From Streptomyces sabulosicollis (GTDB lineage: Bacteria > Actinomycetota > Actinomycetes > Streptomycetales > Streptomycetaceae), in contig NZ_JAEEAP010000003.1 in assembly GCF_016103465.1 (NCBI RefSeq), forward strand, positions 1 through 64,000: a DNA stretch of 64,000 nt. Reading direction: 5' to 3'. The first letter of the stretch is position 1, and every line of letters starts with the position of its first letter. Positions 26,963 through 34,082 of this stretch are shown here, in pieces. Under the pieces are notes generated by a model. The model saw only the letters and a program-made list of their open reading frames with translations, was not told the DNA's origin and did not search any database. Made by a program: the position numbers and the translations under genes.

Positions 26963-29650
26963 CTAGAGCGTGCCGGTGGCGGGCCGCACCGCCGGGCACA
27001 CCGCGGCCGTCCCCTCAGGCGGTGACCGGGTGGGCGGGCGAGGGCAGCGCCTGCTCCGTCCAGATGCACTTGCCCGTCTCCGTGAAGCGCATGCCCCATC
27101 GATCGGACAGCGCCGCGCCAGTTGCAGCCCGCGGCCGCCCTCGTCGGTCTCGGCGGCGCGGCGGATCCGCGGGGTGGTGAGGCTGCCGTCGGCGACCTCG
27201 CAGATCAGTGTCCGGCCGTACAGCAGGCGCAGCCGCGGGGGGCCCTTGGCATGCCGGACGACGTTGCCGATCAGCTCGCTGACCAGGAGCTCCGTCGTCA
27301 TCGTCAGCTCGTCCAGATGCCATGCGGAGAGCTGCTCGGTGACATGGTGGCGGGCTTCGGCCGCGGCGATGGGGCCGTCCGGGAGCGCCCAGGACACCAC
27401 CCGGTCCTGGGCCAACGACCGCGTCCGGGCGATCAGCAGCGCGGCGTCGTCGTGGGTCTCGGCCTGCTCCGGCACCAGCGTGTTGATGACGGCGTCGCAC
27501 AGCCGGCCGGGATCGTGCAGCGTGGTGGGGGCGCAGGCGGAGGCGTCCCCGGACGGCTCGGGCGAGGCCGCGATGGCCCTGGTGAGGGCCTGGGCGAGAC
27601 GGTCCATACCCTCGTCGATGTCGACCGCCGACGACTCGACCAGCCCGTCGGTGTAGAGCACCAGATGGCTGCCCTCGGGAACCTGGACCTCATGGGTCTC
27701 GAAGGGCGGGCTGGCGGCGCCGAGCGGTGGATCGGCGTCCACATGCGGGAAGTAGGCCGTGCCGTCGGGGTGGACGATGGCGAGCGGAGGGTGCCCGGCG
27801 CTCGCGAAGGCATAGCGATGGGTGACGGGGTCGTAGACCGTGTACAGACACGTGGCGTAGAAGTCATCGCCGAGGTCGCCGACCAGATCGTTGAGGTGGG
27901 TGAGCAGCTCGTCGGGCGGGAGCTCCAGGTCGGCGAGGGTGTGCACGGCCGTGCGCAGCCGCCCCATCGTCGCGGCCTCGGACAGCCCATGACCCATGAC
28001 ATCGCCGATGACGAGGGCGACCCGCTCCGCGGAAAGCGGGATGAGGTCGTACCAGTCGCCGCCGACCTGCAGGCCCTCGGTGGCGGGCAGATAGCGGGCC
28101 TCGGCGGCGACGGCCGGTACGACCGGCAGCGTGCGGGGCAGCAGCCCGCGCTGGAGCTCCTGGGCGCGGGTGTGCTCGGCGTCGTAGAGCCGGGCCCGCT
28201 CCAGTGCCTGGGCGACCAGCCCGCTCAGGGCGATGAGCAGGGAACGGTCCTCCTCGGAGAAGTGGCGCGGCCGCGAGAAGCTCACCACGCAGTAGCCGAT
28301 CTGCTGGTCGGAGGCGATCAGGGGGAGGAACGCCCACGCCTTCATCCCGCTGCGGTGGAGGTAGTCGGCGGCGTCCGGATGCTGTTCGGCGTACTCCTCC
28401 GGCGTGGACAGGAAGGTCGGCGTGCGGGAGCTGAGCGCCTGGACGATGGCGGACATGTCGGAGACCATCAGCTTCTGGACGATCTCGAGGAACTCCTCCG
28501 GATACCCGGTCGAACCGACCATCCGCAGCCGACCGTTCTCGATCACCTGGCAGATCAGGCCGGTGGCGCCGAACGGCGGAAGCACCCGGTCGGCGACCGC
28601 CTTCACCACGTCCTGGACGGTCAGCGCCTCGGCGAGCGACGAGGTCAGCTCGCCCATGCGCATGACCCGCTCGGCCGCGGCGCGCTGGGCCGCGGACTGC
28701 TCGGCCTCCTCCGTCCGCCGTTCGGTGATGTCCGCGATGTGGATGACCAGTCCCTCGGGGACGGGATCGAGGCGGGCGTGGTACCAGCCCGGCCTGCCCG
28801 GCCACCGGGTGTCGAATCCGGCCGGTGCGTGCGTGGTCACGGCCCGCCCGTGGCAGGCGGCCATCCCGGTGTCACGGATCACCGGGTGTTCCCACAGCAC
28901 GGTCCCCAGCGCCTCCTGGGCGGAGGATCCGAGCAACTTCAGGGCCGCGGGGTTGGCGAACGTCAGCCGTGCCTGGTTGTCGAGGGCGAGGAGGCCGTCG
29001 TTCATCCGCCATACGGCACCGCCGACGGCGTCGCGGCCGAGGGGTTGCCTCTCGTGCTCGATGTGCGTGGCGGCGGGGCGCGCGGGGCGCAGATACTCGG
29101 CGACCCAGTCGGCGACCATCCGCAGGAAGCCACACTGCGCGTCGTCCAGCTCATCCGGCGCCTCCACCAGGACGGACAGCGCACCCACCGAGTGGCCATC
29201 GGCCGTGATCACGGGAACGGACGCCACCCCGCTGCCGGGCGGAAGCGTGCCGGCGCCGGAAGAGGACTCCTCGGAGGGAGAGCGGCCCGACGGCCAGGGG
29301 GCCGCCCGGTGCGGTACACCGGGCGGTGGCGGCGTCCAGACCTGGGTCCCGTAGCGCACACAGGACACCGGGGCCGCGCTGTCCTCCTCCGTGAGGGTCT
29401 CCCAGCCCGCGACCAGGTTGTCCGGCAGCCCCATGCTGGCCACCAGGCGCATCACATCCTGGCGCGGATCACGCACATGGATCATGCCGCCCAGGGCGCC
29501 GAGTTCGGCGACCGCCTGCCCGAGGGCGAGCCTCACCGGCCCGGTGCCACTCAACTGGCCACCCGCGGAACCCATCAGCCGAAGCCGTGTCCGCGCCGAC
29601 CGAGTGATCCGGGTGTCCGCGCTGTCCGGGTGCCGCTCATCCACACCCAT
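26963..29650 (-). CDS. GAF-PAS-GAF-SpoIIE phosphatase with C-terminal anti-sigma-like ATPase domain, 3' frameshift
   Basis: Signalling protein of about 880 residues. Order: N-terminal GAF-like domain, PAS (about 210-330), second GAF (about 350-500), PP2C/SpoIIE phosphatase (GGDWYDLIPLSAERVALVIGDVMGHG, SAGHPP, LYTDGLVES) and an HATPase_c domain (ELLVSELIGNVVRHA, DEGGRGL). Such proteins control anti-anti-sigma partners. After DEGGRGLQL the frame turns to Arg-rich nonsense and stops at 26963. The expected ending (ALSDRWG, then TGKCIWTEQ) continues in another frame to 27015. One missing base near 27117/27118 explains it. ATG 29650 has AGGTGA 7 nt upstream; ATG 29665 is possible. Confidence 0.85.
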   Translation of the reverse strand: MGVDERHPDSADTRITRSARTRLRLMGSAGGQLSGTGPVRLALGQAVAELGALGGMIHVRDPRQDVMRLVASMGLPDNLVAGWETLTEEDSAAPVSCVRYGTQVWTPPPPGVPHRAAPWPSGRSPSEESSSGAGTLPPGSGVASVPVITADGHSVGALSVLVEAPDELDDAQCGFLRMVADWVAEYLRPARPAATHIEHERQPLGRDAVGGAVWRMNDGLLALDNQARLTFANPAALKLLGSSAQEALGTVLWEHPVIRDTGMAACHGRAVTTHAPAGFDTRWPGRPGWYHARLDPVPEGLVIHIADITERRTEEAEQSAAQRAAAERVMRMGELTSSLAEALTVQDVVKAVADRVLPPFGATGLICQVIENGRLRMVGSTGYPEEFLEIVQKLMVSDMSAIVQALSSRTPTFLSTPEEYAEQHPDAADYLHRSGMKAWAFLPLIASDQQIGYCVVSFSRPRHFSEEDRSLLIALSGLVAQALERARLYDAEHTRAQELQRGLLPRTLPVVPAVAAEARYLPATEGLQVGGDWYDLIPLSAERVALVIGDVMGHGLSEAATMGRLRTAVHTLADLELPPDELLTHLNDLVGDLGDDFYATCLYTVYDPVTHRYAFASAGHPPLAIVHPDGTAYFPHVDADPPLGAASPPFETHEVQVPEGSHLVLYTDGLVESSAVDIDEGMDRLAQALTRAIAASPEPSGDASACAPTTLHDPGRLCDAVINTLVPEQAETHDDAALLIARTRSLAQDRVVSWALPDGPIAAAEARHHVTEQLSAWHLDELTMTTELLVSELIGNVVRHAKGPPRLRLLYGRTLICEVADGSLTTPRIRRAAETDEGGRGLQLARRCPIDGACASRRRASASGRSRRCPRPPTRSPPEGTAAVCPAVRPATGTL

Positions 29651-29945
29651 GGCGTCACCTGTCATCGTCCTCGGAAGCCCGGTGCCGTACGGATCGCAGG
29701 CCAGCCGCCCCCTACATAGCCCGAATATAACGCCTCTCCCGAACCGAGTCCCGCCGGGTGAACGTGGCCGTCGGCGCGTATCGCCGGACCTGCGAGCACG
29801 CCTTCGGCGGCGTCCATCCGGGGACGGACGAGGCCAGGCCGGTGCGCGACCGCACGTCCGAGGACATGGACGGGCTGAGCCCCGGGGGCACCCCGCCGGG
29901 CACGGCTCGTCCACCGGTCCGGTGGACGGGGAGAGGGGCAGGAGG
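29651..29945. other. intergenic region between the phosphatase and DJ-1 genes
   Basis: No gene recognised in 295 bp. It holds an AT-rich TTATATT segment near 29725-29735 (possible phosphatase promoter on the minus strand) and a terminator hairpin at 29908-29928. An open frame from 29758 lacks family features. Confidence 0.6.
29908..29928 (-). terminator. hairpin terminator after the DJ-1 gene
   Basis: CGTCCACCGG and CCGGTGGACG are perfect inverted repeats around one T (effective stem of 8 bp with a 5-nt loop), 17 bp past the stop of the minus-strand DJ-1 gene. Confidence 0.75.
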
Positions 29946-30641
29946 TCAGCCGAGCTTCTTGAGCAGTTCCTCGGCGAGCGGGCCGGAGGAGGCCGGGTTC
30001 TGGCCGGTGATGACATTGCGGTCGACTTCCACGTGCGGCGCGAAGGGCTCACCGGCCCGCACCGTCAGACCCGCCTCGGTCAGCCGGTCCTGCAAGAGCC
30101 ACTTGGCCTTGTCGGCGTTGCCGGCCATCTTCTCCTCCTCATTGGTGAAGGCGGTGATCCGGTAGCCCGCGTACGCGTGGGCGCCGTCCTCCGTGACCGC
30201 CGCCAACAGCGCCGCCGGGCCGTGGCAGACCACGCTCACCGGCATGCCGCGCCGCACCGCGAGGGTGAGGATCCGGCCCGAGTCGGCGTCGGCCGCGAGG
30301 TCCTCCATGGGACCGTGGCCACCGGGCACGTGGACGGCGTCGTACTCGTCCAGCGTCACGTCGCTCAGCGCGATGGGGGCGTGGAACTCCGCGGCGGTCT
30401 CGGTGACGCTCCTGACCCTGGCGGCGTTCTCCGGGCCGCCGTTGACCTCGGGGCTGAGGCTGGCGGAGTCGACGGGCGGGACGACGCCGCCGGGGGTGGC
30501 CACGGTGATCTCGTGGCCCGCGGCCTTGAGCGCCTCATAGGGGACGACGGCCTCGTCGGCCCAGTAGCCGGTGGGGTGCTTCGTACCGTCGGCCAGTGTC
30601 CACTGGTCGGCACCGGTCATCACGAAAAGAATCTTCGCCAT
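29946..30641 (-). CDS. DJ-1/PfpI family protein (Hsp31/glyoxalase III-like)
   Basis: 231-residue class I amidotransferase-like protein. The nucleophile elbow is VVCHGPAAL with Cys139-His140, and Glu30 in WADEAVVPYEAL completes a Hsp31-type triad. ADGTKHPTGYWADE is a hallmark of the glyoxalase III/chaperone branch. ATG 30641 follows GAGGAG by 5 nt. It is divergent from the LysR gene, whose intergenic region carries repeated sites, so it is probably that regulator's target. A role in methylglyoxal or oxidative-stress defence is inferred from family knowledge. Confidence 0.88.
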   Translation of the reverse strand: MAKILFVMTGADQWTLADGTKHPTGYWADEAVVPYEALKAAGHEITVATPGGVVPPVDSASLSPEVNGGPENAARVRSVTETAAEFHAPIALSDVTLDEYDAVHVPGGHGPMEDLAADADSGRILTLAVRRGMPVSVVCHGPAALLAAVTEDGAHAYAGYRITAFTNEEEKMAGNADKAKWLLQDRLTEAGLTVRAGEPFAPHVEVDRNVITGQNPASSGPLAEELLKKLG

Positions 30642-30759
30642 GCTCACTCCTCGACGGGATCACGCGCGGTGGGTGTGATCGCTGGGTTCTCCTGGGGCGT
30701 CGTCGCCGCCCCGATGTGGCGCCGCCGTCCTGGCGGCGTGCTCGAAGGTAGATCCACTG

Positions 30760-30809
30760 GGCATCGGAATGCCAATAGGCCGGTCGATCGATGGCATCGG
30801 GTTTCCGAT
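30760..30809. promoter_or_regulatory. candidate LysR binding region in the DJ-1/LysR divergent promoter
   Basis: GGCATCGG occurs as a direct repeat at 30760-30767 and 30793-30800, 33 bp apart (about three helical turns). Each is part of an inverted repeat: GGCAT-CGGA-ATGCC (30760-30773) and ATCGG-GTTT-CCGAT (30796-30809). This layout suits a LysR tetramer. Confidence 0.55.
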
Positions 30810-30846
30810 GGCGGGAAGAGCCGTGGCCCTCTCTATGCTGGGCCGC

Positions 30847-31803
30847 ATGGAGGACGGGACACAGCAGGACGGCGACCTCGTCATCGGCGGCGGGCGGCCC
30901 CCGCAGCATGCCGATCTCAATCTGCTGCGCACCTTCCTGGCCGTCTACCGCTCCGGCTCGTTCACCGCCGCGGCGCCGCTGCTCGGATTCTCCCAGCCGA
31001 CCGTCACCGCCCAGATCCGCGCCCTGGAGCAGCAGACCGGGCGCGCGTTGTTCACCCGGGTTCCACGTGGTGTGGAGCCCACTCACCTGGCCCACGATCT
31101 GGCCGGGCACATCGCCGGGCCCCTGGACGCCCTCGCCTCCCTCGGCGGCCGGAACACCGTACTCACCGGACGCACCACCCCCGTCCACCTGGCCGGGCCG
31201 GCCGAGTTGCTGTGCGCCCGCGCCCTGCCCGCACTCGCCCCGCTGGTCGCCGAGGGGGTGCGGCTGCGGATCACGATGGGGCTGACCGATCCGCTGCTGG
31301 AGGCGCTGCGCGCGGGACACCACGACCTGGTGATCGCCACCAGACGACCCGGCGGCCGCACGCTGACCTCGCTCCCGCTGGCGGACGAGGACTACGTGCT
31401 GGTCGCCTCGCCCGACTGGGCCCGGCGCATCGGGGAACGGCTGGCGGCCGACGGGCCGTGCGCGGCCGTCCGTGACGTGCCGCTGATCACCTACGCGGAG
31501 GACCTCCCCATCGCCCGCCGGTACTGGCGCAACGTCTTCGGCAAGCGGCTCACCGCCCAGGCCGCGGTGACCGTGCCGGATCTGCGCGGGGCCGTGTCGG
31601 CCGTGGCCGCGGGCGCCGGGTACAGCGTGCTCCCCCGCTACCTGTGCCAGGACGCCCTCGCCTCCGGCGGGCTCGTCCTGCTCCATGAGCCCGAAGAGCC
31701 ACCGCTCAACACGCTCTTCCTCGTACAGCGCCCGGGTGCCGACGCCAATCCGGACGTCGCCCGGGTCCGGGAGCGGCTTCGGCAGACCGCACGCGCCTGG
31801 TAG
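30847..31803 (+). CDS. LysR family transcriptional regulator
   Basis: 318-residue regulator. The helix-turn-helix spans about residues 18-60 (LNLLRTFLAVYRSGSFTAAAPLLGFSQPTVTAQIRALEQQTG), followed by a two-lobe periplasmic-binding-like effector domain. ATG 30847 is chosen because TATGCT (30834-30839) lies exactly 7 nt before it, the geometry of a leaderless Streptomyces mRNA. Upstream in-frame ATGs would lie inside the operator. It is divergent from the DJ-1 gene, which it probably regulates together with itself. Confidence 0.88.
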   Translation: MEDGTQQDGDLVIGGGRPPQHADLNLLRTFLAVYRSGSFTAAAPLLGFSQPTVTAQIRALEQQTGRALFTRVPRGVEPTHLAHDLAGHIAGPLDALASLGGRNTVLTGRTTPVHLAGPAELLCARALPALAPLVAEGVRLRITMGLTDPLLEALRAGHHDLVIATRRPGGRTLTSLPLADEDYVLVASPDWARRIGERLAADGPCAAVRDVPLITYAEDLPIARRYWRNVFGKRLTAQAAVTVPDLRGAVSAVAAGAGYSVLPRYLCQDALASGGLVLLHEPEEPPLNTLFLVQRPGADANPDVARVRERLRQTARAW

Positions 31804-31835
31804 CGCCCACGCGCCGGGGACATCGGCCGGGCGGG

Positions 31836-32552
31836 TCAGCGTCCGCCGCTCGGCGAGGACTCGTCCACCATGCCGTGCTCCCAGGCCCAGGCCGCGATCT
31901 CGACGCGGTTGCGGGCGGCCAGCTTGCGCTGGACGTTGCCGAGGTGGGTCTTGACGGTGGACAGGGTGACATGGAGATCCGCGGCCACCTCCTCATTGGT
32001 ACGGCCACGGGCGACCCGCCGGACCACCTCGGCCTCGCGCCGGGTCAGCGGCTCGATCAGGTCCTCGGGCCCGCCCCTCCCCCGGCGGGCCGGGCGGGTC
32101 TCGGAGGGGGATGTCCGGCCGCGGTGGGGTGCCATGTGGGCGAGCAGGCGGACGGTCACCGACGGGGAGATCAGCGAGTTGCCCGACGCCGCGGCCCGTA
32201 CCGCCTCGGTGAGCAGCCCGGGCGCGCCGTCCTTGAGCAGAAAGCCGCACGCGCCGTTGCGCAGCGCCCGGTAGACGTATTCGTCCAGGTCGAAGGTGGT
32301 GGCGATGAGGACGTTGAGGGGCTCTTGCACCTCGGGTCCGGCGAGGAGCCGGGTGGCCTCCAGACCGTCCAGCTCGGGCATGCGGATGTCCAGGAGGCAG
32401 ACGTCGGGCCGCAGGCGGCGGGCCTGGTCGACCGCCTCGGCGCCGTTCGCCACCTGGGCGACGACCCGCATGTCCGGCTGGGAGTCGAGAATCATGTGGA
32501 ATGCGGCACGGACCATCTCCTGGTCGTCGGCGATGAGCACCTGGATCGTCAT
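31836..32552 (-). CDS. NarL/LuxR-type response regulator
   Basis: 238-residue response regulator. The receiver domain has the acidic pair DD at 9-10, phospho-acceptor Asp55 (CLLDIRMPE), Thr in IATTF and Lys in FLLKDGAP. The C-terminal LuxR helix-turn-helix is LTRREAEVVRRVARGRTNEEVAADLHVTLSTVKTH. ATG 32552 (or ATG 32561) lies about 30 bp after the histidine kinase stop on the same strand, so the pair is co-transcribed. Targets may include the divergent FtsX-type permease at 34083. Confidence 0.92.
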   Translation of the reverse strand: MTIQVLIADDQEMVRAAFHMILDSQPDMRVVAQVANGAEAVDQARRLRPDVCLLDIRMPELDGLEATRLLAGPEVQEPLNVLIATTFDLDEYVYRALRNGACGFLLKDGAPGLLTEAVRAAASGNSLISPSVTVRLLAHMAPHRGRTSPSETRPARRGRGGPEDLIEPLTRREAEVVRRVARGRTNEEVAADLHVTLSTVKTHLGNVQRKLAARNRVEIAAWAWEHGMVDESSPSGGR

Positions 32553-32581
32553 GTCACGCATGATCGCAGGCGCGTGGGCCA

Positions 32582-33868
32582 TCAGCCGGAGGAGGCCGCG
32601 TCCGGGGCGGCCACGTCCAGGGGGGCCTGCTCCCAGACCGCCTCCTCGGCGGCCGCCCCGTCCAGCGGGAGGACCGCCACGACGTGCCAACCGCCGCCGT
32701 CCCGTGGCCCTGTCGTGATACGCCCGTTGACCTCCTGGACCCGCTCGGCGAGCCCCACCAGTCCGTAGCCGCTCCCCTCGGCCGGCCGCTCGGCGGCGGG
32801 CGAGGCGCCACCCTGCCCGTCGTCGGCCACCGACACCTCCAGCCGCTCCGGATCGCCGGGCCGCACACCGATCCGCACCTCCACCCGGCCGGCCCCGGTG
32901 GCGTGTTTGCGGACGTTGGTCAGGGACTCCTGCACCACGCGGTGGACGGTGGTGGCGATGCCGGGCGGGAGCGGCCGGGCGGCGGCTTCCGGGGCGAGGA
33001 TCAGCTCGGCGGACGGCCCCACCTCGGAGAACTCCTCGGTGAGAGCACGCAGTTCACGCAGATCACGGAGTCCGCGCGGACCCGCCGGATCGCTCGCGGG
33101 CCGGGTCGTGGCGGAGGCGGCGGCGTGGTCCCGCAGGCTGGCGACCATGGCGCGCATCGACCCCAGCGCCTGGGATCCGGCCCGCTCGATCTGGGCGAGC
33201 ATCCGGTCCAGGTCCTCCGGGGACTGGGTGTGTCCGGCCGCGGCGGTGAAGCGCGCGGCTTTGGTCTGCGCGACGATCGCCGTGACGTGGTGGGCCACGA
33301 AATCGTGCAACTCCCGTGCGTGCTCCAGGCGTTGGGCCTGCCGGATGGCCTCGCGCTCCCGCTCCCGCAGCGTGTCGTACAGACGCAGACACAGCCCCAC
33401 CACCACCATGAACGGCACCGCGCAGACCACGATCACGGCGATCAGGTCCTTGAGGTAGTCGTCCCACACCTCGATCCGCAGGGGAAGGATCACGGCGGCG
33501 AGGGAGGACGCCGCGACCAGCCCGGCCGCTCGCAGTGGCGTGCGGCGCCGCACGGCGCGGGCACTGAGCAGCAGCAGCGCACCCAGCTCCACCATGCCCG
33601 GGGTGTTCGGGGGACGTTCGGACAGCTGCGCCTCCGTCACGGTCAGCACGCACGAGACGGCCGCCGCGCCGATGGCGTGGCGCGCGAAGAGGCGTTCCGG
33701 CACGGCGAGCGCGGCCAGGCACAGCACCCCGGACACCATCGTCGCCGCGGCCATCGGCGGGTGCGGCGCGTTCAGCCCCTCCAGGACCACCAGGACGACC
33801 AGAGCGACGCCGGCCAGGCCCTGCCGTAGGTGCCGGAAGCGGAAGCGGGACCGGAACTCGGAGATCAT
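32582..33868 (-). CDS. NarL-family sensor histidine kinase
   Basis: 428-residue membrane kinase. About five hydrophobic segments span residues 15-165, then a HisKA_3 dimerisation domain with phospho-acceptor His188 in ARELHDFVAHHVTAIVAQ. The ATPase domain has N-box VVQESLTNVRKHA, G1 VADDGQGG and G2 GSGYGLVGLAERV. It is the partner of the downstream response regulator (29-bp gap). No large extracellular sensor is present, so it probably senses a membrane or cell-wall signal, as in other antibiotic-responsive NarL-type kinases. Confidence 0.92.
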   Translation of the reverse strand: MISEFRSRFRFRHLRQGLAGVALVVLVVLEGLNAPHPPMAAATMVSGVLCLAALAVPERLFARHAIGAAAVSCVLTVTEAQLSERPPNTPGMVELGALLLLSARAVRRRTPLRAAGLVAASSLAAVILPLRIEVWDDYLKDLIAVIVVCAVPFMVVVGLCLRLYDTLREREREAIRQAQRLEHARELHDFVAHHVTAIVAQTKAARFTAAAGHTQSPEDLDRMLAQIERAGSQALGSMRAMVASLRDHAAASATTRPASDPAGPRGLRDLRELRALTEEFSEVGPSAELILAPEAAARPLPPGIATTVHRVVQESLTNVRKHATGAGRVEVRIGVRPGDPERLEVSVADDGQGGASPAAERPAEGSGYGLVGLAERVQEVNGRITTGPRDGGGWHVVAVLPLDGAAAEEAVWEQAPLDVAAPDAASSG

Positions 33869-34082
33869 GGCAGGTCACGCTACGGCCCGGCCGCCACCAC
33901 CACATCGGACTTTCGGCCGAGGGAGCCGGAGAGGGGGCGCGGCCCGCTTCGGCATTCCGGTGGATCCGCCGCGCCACGTCCACGCGAAGGATGGCATCCG
34001 GGCGGCCGGAGAGCGATCGAGCGCGATGTGTTCGCCGGCCACGCCCCTTCCGTCACCCCGCCGCCCCTCCCGAAGGCCGTCG

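Noticed and set aside
27122-29719. 865-codon plus-strand frame opposite the SpoIIE phosphatase
   Set aside because: Antisense shadow of a gene with full domain motifs.
29758-30165. Plus-strand frame between the phosphatase and DJ-1 genes
   Set aside because: No ribosome site or family features, and most of it overlaps the DJ-1 gene antisense.
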